DNA of 64,000 nt from Comamonas sp. (GCA_028690035.1 JAQVCA010000005.1:179309-243308); one strand, 5' to 3'; positions 16,659 through 27,023 are shown, numbered from the stretch's first letter. The notes: generated by a model from the sequence alone, not told the origin. Translations and numbers: made by a program.

Positions 16659-16760
16659 GGGCTTCCCGGGGGTTAGGGCTTTTTCTTTTTACACGCGAGC
16701 CCAGAACACGTGTTTACAATTTTGTTAGGCCGCTGAGCGACTCATCACACTAAATATATA

Positions 16761-17357
16761 TTATGTCTTCTCAACCTGAGAAAACTCCAGCTCGACGGGT
16801 GTGGATCGACCAAAAATAGCAACAGAAACACGCAAGCGATTTTTTTCGTAATTCACTTCTTCAACCGACCCATTAAAGTCAGTGAACGGCCCCTCTTTGA
16901 CGCGAACCAGCTCACCAACCATAAATTCGATTTTATGGCGAGGCTTATCTGCGCCCTCCTGCACTTGATCAACGATTTTCTGAATTTCAGCTTCGGAAAT
17001 AGGCACAGGACGATTTTTTGCACCGCCAACAAAGCCTGTCACCTTGCTGGTATGTTTGACTAGGTGCCATGTATCGTCTTCCATCACCATCTCAACGAAC
17101 ACATAGCCAGGGAAAAGACGACGCTCAGTAGTCTTGCGTTTGCCATTGCGCATCTCAACCACTTCTTCTGTGGGAACTAAGATACGACCAAACTTTTTTT
17201 CCATTCCCAAGCGTTGAATACGCTCGGTAATGTTGCGCTCTACCGCCTTTTCCATGCCCGAATAAGCATGAACGATATACCAGCGCATATCAGGGTTGGA
17301 AGATGCAGTTACCAAGCCAGCAATCACCTCAGAACCAGTTTCCATTGCATCTGTCAT
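16761..17357 (-). CDS. nusG: Transcription termination/antitermination protein NusG
   Basis: 198 residues from the ATG at 17357, which overlaps the secE stop (TAATG) and has GGAGAGG just upstream. The NGN domain starts near [20 protein letters not shown]. The KOW domain contains [25 protein letters not shown] near 140-165. NusG binds RNA polymerase and Rho or S10. The coupling to secE matches the conserved secE-nusG order. Confidence 0.96.
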   Translation of the reverse strand: MTDAMETGSEVIAGLVTASSNPDMRWYIVHAYSGMEKAVERNITERIQRLGMEKKFGRILVPTEEVVEMRNGKRKTTERRLFPGYVFVEMVMEDDTWHLVKHTSKVTGFVGGAKNRPVPISEAEIQKIVDQVQEGADKPRHKIEFMVGELVRVKEGPFTDFNGSVEEVNYEKNRLRVSVAIFGRSTPVELEFSQVEKT

Positions 17358-17740
17358 TAGCCTCTCCAGCCCAGAACCAAGTCGTACAGTAGCCACTCAA
17401 GCGTCTTGTCAGTTAACCACAAGAACAGTGCCATCACCACAGCAAAAGCAAACACGTAGAGAGTCATCTGCATGCTCTCTTTGCGCGTAGGCCAGACAAC
17501 TTTTTTAACTTCTTTCCAAGAGTCCTTAGAAAAAGCAATTAATTGCTTACCATGCTCGGACAAAAAAAATACGATCGCTGCGGCAACTAACCCCATCAAC
17601 AGCACCAGCCACTGCACCCACTCACCTTGCCGTGAAAGTGCATAGAAAGCCGCAATGGCTGCCGCAACCAAAAAAACGGCTGCTGCCAATTTTGCCTTAT
17701 CGGCCCCGGCACTTACTGTTTCAACCTGAGATGTAGCCAT
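17357..17740 (-). CDS. secE: Protein translocase subunit SecE
   Basis: 127 residues with three membrane segments (about 17-35, 44-60 and 95-120), the long enterobacterial-type form. The cytoplasmic amphipathic helix and conserved segment read [24 protein letters not shown]. SecE clamps SecY in the SecYEG channel. It is the first gene of the secE-nusG pair, upstream of rplK. Confidence 0.95.
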   Translation of the reverse strand: MATSQVETVSAGADKAKLAAAVFLVAAAIAAFYALSRQGEWVQWLVLLMGLVAAAIVFFLSEHGKQLIAFSKDSWKEVKKVVWPTRKESMQMTLYVFAFAVVMALFLWLTDKTLEWLLYDLVLGWRG

Positions 17741-17783
17741 GTTTTATATATCGTTGCTGCAGGCGCAGAACTTATAGACACCG

Positions 17784-17806
17784 AAGCCCGCCAAATGGGC
17801 GGGCTT
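17784..17806 (-). terminator. Hairpin between tRNA-Trp and secE
   Basis: AAGCCCGCC / GGCGGGCTT is a perfect 9-bp stem with a 5-nt loop. No clear T-run follows on the transcript strand, so it may mark a tRNA 3' processing boundary or a weak terminator. Confidence 0.45.
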
Positions 17807-17829
17807 GGAGCAATTACCACGTTAAGTGG

Positions 17830-17905
17830 TGGCAGGGGCAGTAGGAATCGAACCTACAACCTTCGGTTTTGGAGACCGACGCTCTGCCAATTGAGCTATA
17901 CCCCT
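17830..17905 (-). tRNA. tRNA-Trp (CCA)
   Basis: The minus strand folds as a 76-nt cloverleaf including an encoded 3' CCA. The acceptor begins AGGGGTA, the anticodon loop is in CGGTCTCCAAAACCG with anticodon CCA, and the T-arm has GGTTCGATTCC. It lies between tuf and secE, its usual place in this gene order. Confidence 0.97.
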
Positions 17906-17917
17906 AGACCCTAAAAA

Positions 17918-19108
<1,191 letters not shown>

Positions 19109-19181
19109 TTTTTCGACTCCGAAAAAAATCAAATGTCAACAACGCTTACGGCGCAACCCTTTTGACGAGTAAACACCTATT

Positions 19182-19257
<76 letters not shown>

Positions 19258-19282
19258 TTAAGCCTTACAGCAATATACAAAC

Positions 19283-19356
19283 TGGAGCGGGAGACGGGAA
19301 TCGAACCCGCGTCATCAGCTTGGAAGGCTGGGGTTCTACCATTGAACTACTCCCGC
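19283..19356 (-). tRNA. tRNA-Gly (TCC)
   Basis: A 74-nt cloverleaf with encoded CCA. The acceptor begins GCGGGAG, the anticodon loop is in CAGCCTTCCAAGCTG (anticodon TCC), and the T-arm is GGTTCGATTCC. Confidence 0.97.
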
Positions 19357-19390
19357 AGTTCGATCACCGAATCAAGCAATTGCTTGAAAT

Positions 19391-19476
19391 TGGTGGAGGA
19401 GGCTGGATTCGAACCAGCGTAGGCGTTAACCAACAGATTTACAGTCTGTCTCCTTTAGCCACTCGGACACTCCTCC
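19391..19476 (-). tRNA. tRNA-Tyr (GTA)
   Basis: An 86-nt class II tRNA with a long variable arm and encoded CCA. The acceptor begins GGAGGAG, the anticodon loop is in CAGACTGTAAATCTG (anticodon GTA), and the T-arm is GGTTCGAATCC. It is first of the Tyr-Gly-Thr-tuf transcript. Confidence 0.97.
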
Positions 19477-19488
19477 GAAAACTTTTCA

Positions 19489-19517
19489 AGTATAGCAGAT
19501 TTTTACCATACTTTAAA
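19489..19517 (-). promoter_or_regulatory. Candidate promoter of the tRNA-Tyr-Gly-Thr-tuf unit
   Basis: Minus strand TTTAAA (19512-19517), 17 nt, TATACT (19489-19494), about 13 nt upstream of tRNA-Tyr. The -10 and spacing are good and the -35 is weak. Confidence 0.45.
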
Positions 19518-19519
19518 CT

Positions 19520-19595
19520 TGGTGCGGCTGGCGGGGATCGAACCCACGACCCTTGGCTTCGGAGGCCAATACTCTATCCACTGAGCTACAGCCGC
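19520..19595 (-). tRNA. tRNA-Arg (CCG)
   Basis: A 76-nt cloverleaf with encoded CCA. The acceptor begins GCGGCTG, the anticodon stem-loop is TTGGCCTCCGAAGCCAA (anticodon CCG), and the T-arm is GGTTCGATCCC. It has its own upstream promoter and may be a separate transcript from the tRNA-Tyr unit. Confidence 0.96.
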
Positions 19596-19637
19596 AATCA
19601 CCGCCACAACGCACAAAAGCAAAAATCTTCAGCGCGC

Positions 19638-19667
19638 ATTATAACTCATTTTTTACACCAAGATCAA
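19638..19667 (-). promoter_or_regulatory. Promoter of tRNA-Arg with GC-rich discriminator
   Basis: Minus strand TTGATC (19662-19667), 18 nt, TATAAT (19638-19643), then GCGCGC. A GC-rich discriminator after the -10 is typical of stable-RNA promoters under stringent control. It lies just beyond the end of the TetR gene. Confidence 0.55.
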
Positions 19668-19668
19668 C

Positions 19669-20298
19669 TCACCTGTTTTGCACAACACACAACCCAAGGC
19701 CTTGCAAATACAACCGCGCCAACGCCATCCCTTGCTTTTCCAGCGGAAAACTAGCTTGCCGCAACATCCAAGCGTAGAGCAGCCCATCAAATAGTGATTG
19801 CAACCCCCTGGCAGCCAGTGCAGCATCAACAGATCTTGCCTGCGGGAGCTCGGCAAAAGCCATCGCGAGCTCATGCTCTAGCAAGCGCACAAAACAATCA
19901 GACCCAGCTACCCAGTGCTGTTGAACGGCAGCAAGCTCACCAACGTGCTCCACTTTCAACATGGCAATCTCGAACACTGTGCGCGTCCGCGCATCATTTT
20001 CGACCGCACAAAAGAGCAGCTCCAGACTGGCAAGCACACGCTCAACGGGCGTACATTCTTGCTCTGAGACAGCGCCCAGCACGCGCTCTATGGGCAGAGT
20101 GGCGCGCTGCATCATGGCGGCAAACAGCGCCAACTTATCCTTGAAATGCCAATAGATAGCTCCGCGCGTTAAAGACGCCTGTTTCGCCACGTCTGCCAGC
20201 GAGGCACCAGAAACACCATGCGCATGAAATACCTGCTCAGCAGCATCAAGTAACCGATGCCGCGTCACTTCTGCATCTTCCTTAGTGCGCCGAGCCAT
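19669..20298 (-). CDS. TetR/AcrR-family repressor of the adjacent RND efflux operon
   Basis: 209 residues from the ATG at 20298 (MARRTKEDAEVTRHRLLDAA); the track start 9 codons earlier is not needed. The HTH is in GASLADVAKQASLTRGAIYWHFKDKLALF, about residues 33-60, the AcrR/TtgR-type pattern. The C-terminal two thirds form the helical ligand-binding region. It is divergent from the efflux operon, with a palindromic operator between them that overlaps its own -10 (TATAAT). Autorepression and control of the pump are inferred. Confidence 0.88.
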   Translation of the reverse strand: MARRTKEDAEVTRHRLLDAAEQVFHAHGVSGASLADVAKQASLTRGAIYWHFKDKLALFAAMMQRATLPIERVLGAVSEQECTPVERVLASLELLFCAVENDARTRTVFEIAMLKVEHVGELAAVQQHWVAGSDCFVRLLEHELAMAFAELPQARSVDAALAARGLQSLFDGLLYAWMLRQASFPLEKQGMALARLYLQGLGLCVVQNR

Positions 20299-20344
20299 AA
20301 CTTCCTCGCAGATACAACAAGCCAATAGGCCTAACCAGAACCCC

Positions 20345-20378
20345 TTTACAATCTTTCATTATACATTCATGAATGTAT
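20345..20378. promoter_or_regulatory. Acr-type operator and overlapping promoters
   Basis: ATACATTCATGAATGTAT (20361-20378) is a perfect 18-bp palindrome, close to the E. coli AcrR operator as I recall it. It overlaps a minus-strand TATAAT (20358-20363) for the repressor gene. A TTTACA (20345-20350) is a possible -35 for the pump genes. Confidence 0.7.
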
Positions 20379-20458
20379 GTAAATTTTGGGCATACGTGCT
20401 ATTGCAGACTACCCGTAGGCCCTTCAATACTTCAGCCAAAAGACTGCAAAGAGCTACC

Positions 20459-21721
20459 ATGCCCCACCACACACACAAGCACTCACACCTGCATCGAGTT
20501 CCGACACCTGTACACCTACGCTGCTTACAGATACTCGCCCTGAGCAGCATAGTGACGCTAACAGCGTGCAGTGGTGATGAAGGAAAAACAACGGGGTCAA
20601 CAAAGGCACCGCCAGCACAACAAGTGCCTGTTGGAGTAATGGTCGCCACACCAAGCGAGATTGGGGTACTCACAGAGCTGCCCGGCCGGGTCGAGGCATC
20701 ACGGGTAGCTCAAGTTCGAGCGCGTACTGCAGGCATCCTGCAAAAGCGCCTCTTCCAAGAAGGCTCTGACGTGAAAGCTGGCCAGTTGCTGTTTCAGATT
20801 GACGCCGCCCCATACGAAGCCGCCGTACAAAACGCTCAAGCGACACTGGCTCGAGCTGAAGCCAATGAGTTGCAGGCAGCTACTCAGTTCAAGCGCTTCA
20901 AACCACTGGCTTCAGCACAAGCCATTAGCCAGCAAGACTTTGACAATGCACAGGCTTCTCTCCAGCAAGCACAAGCAGAGATTAAAGCAGCACAAGCCAG
21001 TCTGCGCACTGCCCAAATCAACTTGGGCTATGCCAAAGTCAGCGCCCCAATTGCAGGTCGCATTGGACGCGCGTTAGTCACAGAAGGCGCTCTGGTTGGG
21101 CAAGGCGAAGCCACGCCCTTGGCTGTTGTTCAGCAGATCGATCCGGTGTACATCAACTTCACACAGCCTGCGGCAGAAGCCTTCCAACTGCGCAAGGCAC
21201 TACAGTCTGGAGCCCTCAAATCAAGTGGCAAAGAAGTGGCCACTGTACAAGTCGTTCTTGAAGATGGCAGTCTTTACGCACATAGTGGCAAATTGCTATT
21301 CACCGATTTAACCGTCGACTCCAATACTGGCCAGATGGCCCTGCGTGCAGAAGTCCCTAACCCAGACGGACTGCTGCTGCCCGGGCTGTATGTGCGCATT
21401 CGCATGGAGCAAGCGCAAGCCGATAACGCTATAGCTTTGCCGCAGCAAGCTGTCACCCGTACAGACCAAGGTAACTTCGTCACGGTTGTGGATGCAGCAG
21501 GCAAAACCGAACGACGCGCGGTGCAGATCACTATGGCACGCAACAACCAATGGTTGGTGCAAAGCGGCCTGCAGGCGGGTGAACAGGTGATGGTGGATGG
21601 CTTCCAGAAGCTGCAGATGCTGCCGCCTGGCACCCTGGTCAAAGCAGTGCCCTGGCAAGCACCGAACACCGTACCCAGCACCAGCACAGCTCCTGCCAAT
21701 ACTGCACCTAAAGCTGACTAA
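20459..21721 (+). CDS. RND efflux periplasmic adaptor lipoprotein (AcrA/MexA type)
   Basis: 420 residues from the ATG at 20459 (MPHHTHKHSHLHRVPTPVHL); the track's 58 extra codons cross the operator. The His-rich N-terminus leads into a signal peptide with a lipobox (LTAC, about residue 39). The lipoyl/barrel-sandwich segments (GILQKRLFQEGSDVKAGQLLFQID and AKVSAPIAGRIG) flank an Ala/Gln-rich coiled-coil hairpin (about 105-165). A membrane-proximal domain follows. It bridges the inner-membrane pump and the outer-membrane channel. A sampled 60-nt line here is 42% GC, well below the downstream outer-membrane gene. Confidence 0.93.
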   Translation: MPHHTHKHSHLHRVPTPVHLRCLQILALSSIVTLTACSGDEGKTTGSTKAPPAQQVPVGVMVATPSEIGVLTELPGRVEASRVAQVRARTAGILQKRLFQEGSDVKAGQLLFQIDAAPYEAAVQNAQATLARAEANELQAATQFKRFKPLASAQAISQQDFDNAQASLQQAQAEIKAAQASLRTAQINLGYAKVSAPIAGRIGRALVTEGALVGQGEATPLAVVQQIDPVYINFTQPAAEAFQLRKALQSGALKSSGKEVATVQVVLEDGSLYAHSGKLLFTDLTVDSNTGQMALRAEVPNPDGLLLPGLYVRIRMEQAQADNAIALPQQAVTRTDQGNFVTVVDAAGKTERRAVQITMARNNQWLVQSGLQAGEQVMVDGFQKLQMLPPGTLVKAVPWQAPNTVPSTSTAPANTAPKAD

Positions 21722-21735
21722 CCCGGGAAGTACCC

Positions 21736-24700
21736 ATGGCTAAGTTTTTTATTGATCGCCCCATCTTTGCCTGGGTGATCGCCTTGTTTGTGTGTGTATT
21801 GGGGCTCGTGGCGATCAAGCAACTACCAATCGCTCAGTACCCTCCTGTGGCACCTCCCACCATCGTGGTGAGTGCGGCCTACCCCGGCGCCTCCGCGCAG
21901 ACACTGGAAGACAGCGTACTCTCGGTCATTGAGCGCGAGATGAACGGGTCACCCGGTTTGATTTACATGGAGTCCATCGCGCAAGCCGATGGCACCGGCA
22001 GCATCACCATCAGTTTTGAACCTGGTACCGACCCAGACCTTGCCCAGGTGGATGTGCAGAACCGACTTGCACGCGCCACACCTCGCCTGCCAGCGGTTGT
22101 GACGCAGCAAGGGGTACGTGTGGATAAGTCACGCTCCAATTTTTTGTTGTTCACGATGCTGTCTTCGAAAAATCCCGATATCGATACAGCTTCCTTGAGC
22201 GACTATGCAGCACGCAACGTAGTGCCCGAGTTGCAGCGTATCCCAGGCATTGGTCAAGTCCAGCTGTTTGGCGCTGAACGTGCCATGCGTATCTGGCTAG
22301 ATCCCGCCAAGCTGACGGGCTTTGCCCTCACGCCAGCAGACGTCACAGCAGCCATCCGTGCACAAAACGCGCAAGTGGCCAGTGGCACTATGGGCGACTT
22401 ACCCAACATTACCGGACAAGGCATTGCAGCCACGGTCGTGGTCAATGGGCAGTTGAGTAATGCCGAGCAGTTTGGCAACATCGTGCTACGCGCCCAGCCC
22501 GATGGCTCCACAGTACGCCTGCGGGACGTTGCACGCATTGAGCTGGGCAGCCAAGGCTATGCCACCTCCGCACGATTGAATGGCGAACCCGCAGTGGGCA
22601 TGGGGGTGCAGCTATCTCCCTCTGGCAATGCCCTGCAAGCATCCAAGGATGTGCAAGCCAAATTGGAGGAACTCAAGCGCTTTTACCCGGAAGGTGTCAC
22701 CTCCATCATCCCCTATAACAGCGCCCGCTTTATTGAAATTTCCATCACCCAAGTGGTGCAGACCCTGCTAGAAGCAGTGGCTCTGGTGTTTCTGGTGATG
22801 TTCTTGTTCTTGCAGAACTGGCGTTACACCATCATCCCCACTATCGTAGTGCCGATTGCGCTCCTGGGCACCTTTGCAGTGCTGTTGGCGCTAGGGTTTT
22901 CGATCAATGTACTGACTATGTTCGGCATGGTGCTGGTCATCGGCATCGTAGTGGACGATGCCATCGTGGTGGTGGAGAACGTTGAGCGCATCATGAGCGA
23001 AGAGGGCCTTTCGCCTCTAGAGGCCACGCGCAAAGCGATGCGCCAAATCTCTGGCGCTATCGTAGGCGTGACTGTGGTACTGATTTCGGTTTTCGTGCCT
23101 TTGGCCTTCTTTGCCGGTGCCACAGGCAACATCTACCGCCAATTTGCCACAGTGATGGTGGCCTCGATTGCGTTCTCGGCTTTTATGGCACTTTCGCTGA
23201 CTCCCGCACTGTGTGCAACGCTGCTCAAGCCTGTAACGGCAGGACACCATGAAGACAAAAAAGGTTTTTTTGGTTGGTTCAACCGTGTTTTTGAGCGACT
23301 CACCAAAGGCTATCAAGGCGTTGTGGCCAATGCACTGCGCAAGACTGGTCGCTATTTAGTGATTTACGCCGCCATCATCGGTGCTGTGACTGTGGTGTAC
23401 ATGCGCTTGCCCACGTCTTTCCTGCCCGGAGAAGACCAAGGCATCATGATCGTCAACGTGCAGCTGCCTCCAGGCGCCACCCAAGGTCGCACCCAGGCCG
23501 TCATGGAGCAGGTCGAAGGCTTTGTACTACAACAACCTGAAGTGCAAAACATGGTCAGCGTCTTGGGCTTCAGTTTCTCCGGGCAGGGCCAGAACGCTGC
23601 ATTGGCTTTCGTCACACTGAAAGACTGGGCAGAACGTACCAGCCCCGGGCAGTCGGCAGAAGCCTTGGCGGGTCGCACCATGGGTGCGCTCATGGGTGTG
23701 CGCGATGCCTTCATCTTTGCTTTGAGTCCCCCTCCCATTCCTGAACTGGGCAATGCCTCCGGTTTTACCTTCCGCCTGCAAGATCGCGGCGGCGCGGGCC
23801 ACCAAGCCCTGGTCAACGCACGCAATCAACTGCTGGGCCTGGCCGCACAAAGCAAAGTGCTGGCACAAGTGCGCCCAGACGGGTTGGAGGATGCGCCCCA
23901 ACTGCAAATTGACATTGATCGCGATAAGGCCAATGCCCTGGGCGTGCCATTTGAGGCCATCAACTCGGCCCTATCCACAGCTTTGGGTTCCAGCTATGTG
24001 AACGACTTTCCTAACCAGGGGCGCCTGCAGCGGGTGGTGGTGCAAGCTGATGCCCCTGGACGCATGCAGGAGTCCGATCTACTGGCTATCAACGTACGCA
24101 ACCAGCAGGGCCAAGTGTTGCCACTGTCCACCTTTGCCAGTACACGCTGGATCCAAGGAGCACAGCAAACCGTGCGTTACAACGGCTACCCCGCTATGCG
24201 CATCGCTGGGTCTGCGGCACCGGGATTCAGCACCGGTGATGCCATGGCAGAGATGGAACGTCTCGCAACGCAGTTACCGACAGGCTTTGGCTATGAGTGG
24301 ACAGGCCAATCGCGCGAGGAGAAGCTCGCAGGCTCCCAGGCCATCATCCTCTACGGCTTTGCCGTGCTGGCCGTATTCCTGTGCCTGGCCGCTTTATACG
24401 AAAGCTGGTCGATTCCCTTAGCCGTGATTCTGGTAGTACCGCTGGGGGTTCTGGGGGTAGTGCTTGGTACGCTGCTGCGCGGTTACGCCAACGACGTGTA
24501 CTTTCAAGTGGGGTTAATCACGGTGATTGGCCTTTCAGCAAAAAATGCCATTCTGATCATCGAGTTCGCCAAGGATCTGCAGGCAGCCCAAGGCAAGAAC
24601 CTGCTTGCCGCAGCCATGACAGCTGCACTGCTGCGCTTTCGCCCCATCGTCATGACATCCATGGCCTTTGGCCTGGGGGTGATACCCCTGTTCTTGGCAT

Positions 24701-24897
24701 CAGGTGCAGGGTCTGCAAGCCAGCGCGCTATCGGCACCGGGGTACTCGGCGGCATGCTGACTGGCACGATTTTGGCCGTGATCTTTGTGCCTTTGTTCTT
24801 CGTGGTGGTACGCACCCTTTTCCAGGGCAGCACGCGCCAAATTGACATCAATCGCCGCCACGCACAAGCAGTAGGAATTGATCCGCGTAATGACTAA
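21736..24897 (+). CDS. RND multidrug efflux transporter, inner-membrane subunit (AcrB/MexB type)
   Basis: 1053 residues, full length for the HAE1 family. It begins MAKFFIDRPIFAWVIALFVC. The paired aspartates of the proton relay are in VVDDAIVVVENVERIMSEEGLSPLEATRKAM near 407. Twelve membrane segments lie in two repeats with large periplasmic loops. The second half has GLITVIGLSAKNAILIIEFAKDL. It starts 14 nt after the adaptor gene and overlaps the next gene. It exports hydrophobic or amphiphilic compounds using the proton gradient; the substrates cannot be read from sequence. Confidence 0.96.
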   Translation: MAKFFIDRPIFAWVIALFVCVLGLVAIKQLPIAQYPPVAPPTIVVSAAYPGASAQTLEDSVLSVIEREMNGSPGLIYMESIAQADGTGSITISFEPGTDPDLAQVDVQNRLARATPRLPAVVTQQGVRVDKSRSNFLLFTMLSSKNPDIDTASLSDYAARNVVPELQRIPGIGQVQLFGAERAMRIWLDPAKLTGFALTPADVTAAIRAQNAQVASGTMGDLPNITGQGIAATVVVNGQLSNAEQFGNIVLRAQPDGSTVRLRDVARIELGSQGYATSARLNGEPAVGMGVQLSPSGNALQASKDVQAKLEELKRFYPEGVTSIIPYNSARFIEISITQVVQTLLEAVALVFLVMFLFLQNWRYTIIPTIVVPIALLGTFAVLLALGFSINVLTMFGMVLVIGIVVDDAIVVVENVERIMSEEGLSPLEATRKAMRQISGAIVGVTVVLISVFVPLAFFAGATGNIYRQFATVMVASIAFSAFMALSLTPALCATLLKPVTAGHHEDKKGFFGWFNRVFERLTKGYQGVVANALRKTGRYLVIYAAIIGAVTVVYMRLPTSFLPGEDQGIMIVNVQLPPGATQGRTQAVMEQVEGFVLQQPEVQNMVSVLGFSFSGQGQNAALAFVTLKDWAERTSPGQSAEALAGRTMGALMGVRDAFIFALSPPPIPELGNASGFTFRLQDRGGAGHQALVNARNQLLGLAAQSKVLAQVRPDGLEDAPQLQIDIDRDKANALGVPFEAINSALSTALGSSYVNDFPNQGRLQRVVVQADAPGRMQESDLLAINVRNQQGQVLPLSTFASTRWIQGAQQTVRYNGYPAMRIAGSAAPGFSTGDAMAEMERLATQLPTGFGYEWTGQSREEKLAGSQAIILYGFAVLAVFLCLAALYESWSIPLAVILVVPLGVLGVVLGTLLRGYANDVYFQVGLITVIGLSAKNAILIIEFAKDLQAAQGKNLLAAAMTAALLRFRPIVMTSMAFGLGVIPLFLASGAGSASQRAIGTGVLGGMLTGTILAVIFVPLFFVVVRTLFQGSTRQIDINRRHAQAVGIDPRND

Positions 24898-26344
24898 ATT
24901 TTTCTCCCTCACTTCTATGGCTGCGCTGGCCAGCAGCGCCCTGCTGCTGGCAGGCTGCTCACTGATCCCCGCCTACGAGCGCCCTGCGCTGCCCATCCCC
25001 GAGCACTACCCCCAAACCAACGCGCAGGGCAATACCGCTGACACCGCTGCAGCCCCCCAACTGGCCTGGCAAACGTATTTCACCGATGCACCGTTGCAGC
25101 AGCTCATCGCCCTGGCACTGACCCACAACCGCGACTTGCGCGTCGCCACGCTGAACCTAGAAAAGGCACGGGCGCAATTTCAAATCCAGCGCTCAGCGCA
25201 GCTGCCACAGCTGGCTGTACAAGGCAACGCCACGCGCGGCAACAGCCAAGTGGACGGCGAGCTGGGCACCGTACTCAGCGCTGGCTTGGCCATTCCTGCC
25301 TGGGAGCTAGATTTCTTCGGTCGCATTGGCAGCCTCAAAGCGCAGGCCCTGGCCCAATACCTGGCCACCGACGAAGCACGCAAAGCCTACGAACTGGCCC
25401 TGGTGGCCAGCGTCGCACAGGCCTGGCTCACCCTGGTAGCCGACCAGGAGCTGCTCCAGCTCTCGCAGCGCACCCTGCAAACACGCCAAGCCTCCCTCGA
25501 CCTGATACGGCTGCGCTGGGAAACCGGTGTGGCCTCCGAGTTGGACTATCGCCAGGCCCAGTCACTGACCGAGGGCGCACGTGCCTCCTATGCCCAGCAA
25601 CAACGCCAGCAAGCGCTCAACCTGAACGCGCTGGCACTGCTGCTGGGTCAAGATGTGCCTGAAAGCATCCGCGCCCAGCTGCAAGACCTGCGCCTGGAGC
25701 GCACCGCACCGATGACCGATATTCCCGCCGGGCTGCCCTCTGCGCTGCTTACCCAACGCCCGGATATTCGCCAGGCCGAGCAAACGCTCATCGCAGCCAA
25801 TGCCAACATCGGTGCTGCGCGTGCAGCCTTTTTCCCCAGCATCAGCCTGACCGGGCAATACGGTAGCGTCAGCAGCGAACTGTCTGGGCTGTTCAAAACC
25901 GGCAGCTGGGGCTTCACCACCAGTGCTGGCCTGAACCTGCCTATCTTTACCGCTGGGCGCAACCTGGCCAATTTGCGCACTTCCCAAGTGAACCGAGACA
26001 TCGCGGTGGCCCAGTACGAAAAGACCATTCAAACTGCGTTCAAAGAAGTCTCGGACACCCTGGCAAGCCGCGACACCTTGAGCGAGCAGGCACGTGCGCA
26101 AGGTGCCCAGGCGGCGGCCGAGCGGCGGCGCCTAGAACTGGCCGATCTGCGCTATCGCAATGGGGTGGCCAGCTATTTGGATCTGCTCGATGCCCAGCGC
26201 GCCCTATTTGCACTGGAACAGGCCGACATCCAAACACGCTTGACACAACAGCTCAACCAGATCCAGCTGTACAAGGCTCTAGGGGGCGGCTGGCAGCAGG
26301 CCAGCACCCACATGCAAGCCCCTGCGCCCAACAGCAAAGACTAA
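24890..26344 (+). CDS. RND efflux outer-membrane lipoprotein (OprM/NodT family)
   Basis: 484 residues from the ATG at 24890 ([20 protein letters not shown]); this start overlaps the pump stop by 8 nt (AATGACTAA). The track's start 4 codons earlier is also possible. A signal peptide ends at the lipobox LLAGC. Two OEP repeats (LALTHNRDLRVATLNLEKARAQF and QTLIAANANIGAARAAFFPSISLTGQYG) form the trimeric channel. It ends with a Gln-rich tail. It completes the tripartite pump. A sampled line is 67% GC. Confidence 0.94.
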   Translation: MTKFFSLTSMAALASSALLLAGCSLIPAYERPALPIPEHYPQTNAQGNTADTAAAPQLAWQTYFTDAPLQQLIALALTHNRDLRVATLNLEKARAQFQIQRSAQLPQLAVQGNATRGNSQVDGELGTVLSAGLAIPAWELDFFGRIGSLKAQALAQYLATDEARKAYELALVASVAQAWLTLVADQELLQLSQRTLQTRQASLDLIRLRWETGVASELDYRQAQSLTEGARASYAQQQRQQALNLNALALLLGQDVPESIRAQLQDLRLERTAPMTDIPAGLPSALLTQRPDIRQAEQTLIAANANIGAARAAFFPSISLTGQYGSVSSELSGLFKTGSWGFTTSAGLNLPIFTAGRNLANLRTSQVNRDIAVAQYEKTIQTAFKEVSDTLASRDTLSEQARAQGAQAAAERRRLELADLRYRNGVASYLDLLDAQRALFALEQADIQTRLTQQLNQIQLYKALGGGWQQASTHMQAPAPNSKD

Positions 26345-26422
26345 ATACTTTCAGCCACTTGCGCCTGTATTTGCTGCATCCCGGGTTGCTCGTCTTTTCA
26401 CGGCAAACACACTCGGAGCATG

Positions 26423-26451
26423 GGCACAGGCAAAAGCCCCACCGATATAAT
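26423..26451 (+). promoter_or_regulatory. Candidate promoter of the cytochrome gene
   Basis: TATAAT (26446-26451) lies about 38 nt upstream of the cytochrome ATG. A poor -35 (GGCACA, 26423-26428) sits 17 nt upstream of it. Confidence 0.4.
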
Positions 26452-26488
26452 GTGTTTTTCGGTTTTTCGCCCCATTCCAGAGAACGTC

Positions 26489-26965
26489 ATGAGCGACACG
26501 CAACCCACTTCGTCCCACTCCAAAACCTTTTTCCTACTTTCTGCTGTCTTGGGCGTCGTCCTCAGCACTGGTTTGTACTATGTGGGTGCGCCCAGCGGTA
26601 CAGCGGTCAGCACCGTGCATGACCTCGCCCAAGCCCAACGCATTCAAAAAGTGGGCATGGTGCAGCTCAAGGCCGACCAAAAAGACCGCCCTTTGGCCAA
26701 TGGTGAAGGGGTCTATAAAGCGCAATGTGCGGCATGCCACGGTGCCGGCGTAGCCGGTGCTCCCGTCTTTGGCGATGCAGCTGCTTGGGGGCCACGCTTG
26801 GGCCAAGGGTTTGAGGCCTTGGTGAACTCGGCACTCAAGGGCAAGGGCGCTATGGGTGCCCAAGGCGGTGGCCAGTTCAGCGACTTGGAAATTGCTCGTG
26901 GCGTGGCCTACATGGCCAATGCCGGGGGTGGCAAGTTTGAAGAGCCCGCCGCCGCCGACAAATAA
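26489..26965 (+). CDS. Membrane-anchored c-type cytochrome (c5-like)
   Basis: 158 residues from the ATG at 26489 (MSDTQPTSSHSKTFFLLSAV); the longer track ORF runs through the promoter. One N-terminal membrane anchor or uncleaved signal (about 13-33) is followed by one haem-binding motif CAACH at about residues 80-84. A GAMGAQGG segment probably supplies the axial Met. The class I c5-type fold is inferred from GEGVYKAQCAACHGAG...GVAYMANAGGG. It acts in periplasmic electron transfer; the partner is unknown. It is a single-gene unit followed by a hairpin. Confidence 0.88.
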   Translation: MSDTQPTSSHSKTFFLLSAVLGVVLSTGLYYVGAPSGTAVSTVHDLAQAQRIQKVGMVQLKADQKDRPLANGEGVYKAQCAACHGAGVAGAPVFGDAAAWGPRLGQGFEALVNSALKGKGAMGAQGGGQFSDLEIARGVAYMANAGGGKFEEPAAADK

Positions 26966-26989
26966 GCCGCGGCGCATCTCCCATCCCAT

Positions 26990-27020
26990 ACAAGGGCTTG
27001 CCAAATCGGCAAGCCCTTGT
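26990..27020. terminator. Bidirectional hairpin between the cytochrome and a convergent gene
   Basis: ACAAGGGCTTGCC / GGCAAGCCCTTGT is a perfect 13-bp stem with a 5-nt loop, only 3 nt from the end of the convergent gene. T-runs are poor on both sides, but placement suits a shared terminator. Confidence 0.65.
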
Positions 27021-27023
27021 GCT

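Noticed and set aside
19130-19140. TTGACA just upstream of tuf as a promoter -35
   Set aside because: It is about 25 nt from the ATG with no -10 at proper spacing before the start codon; tuf is better explained by the tRNA promoter upstream.
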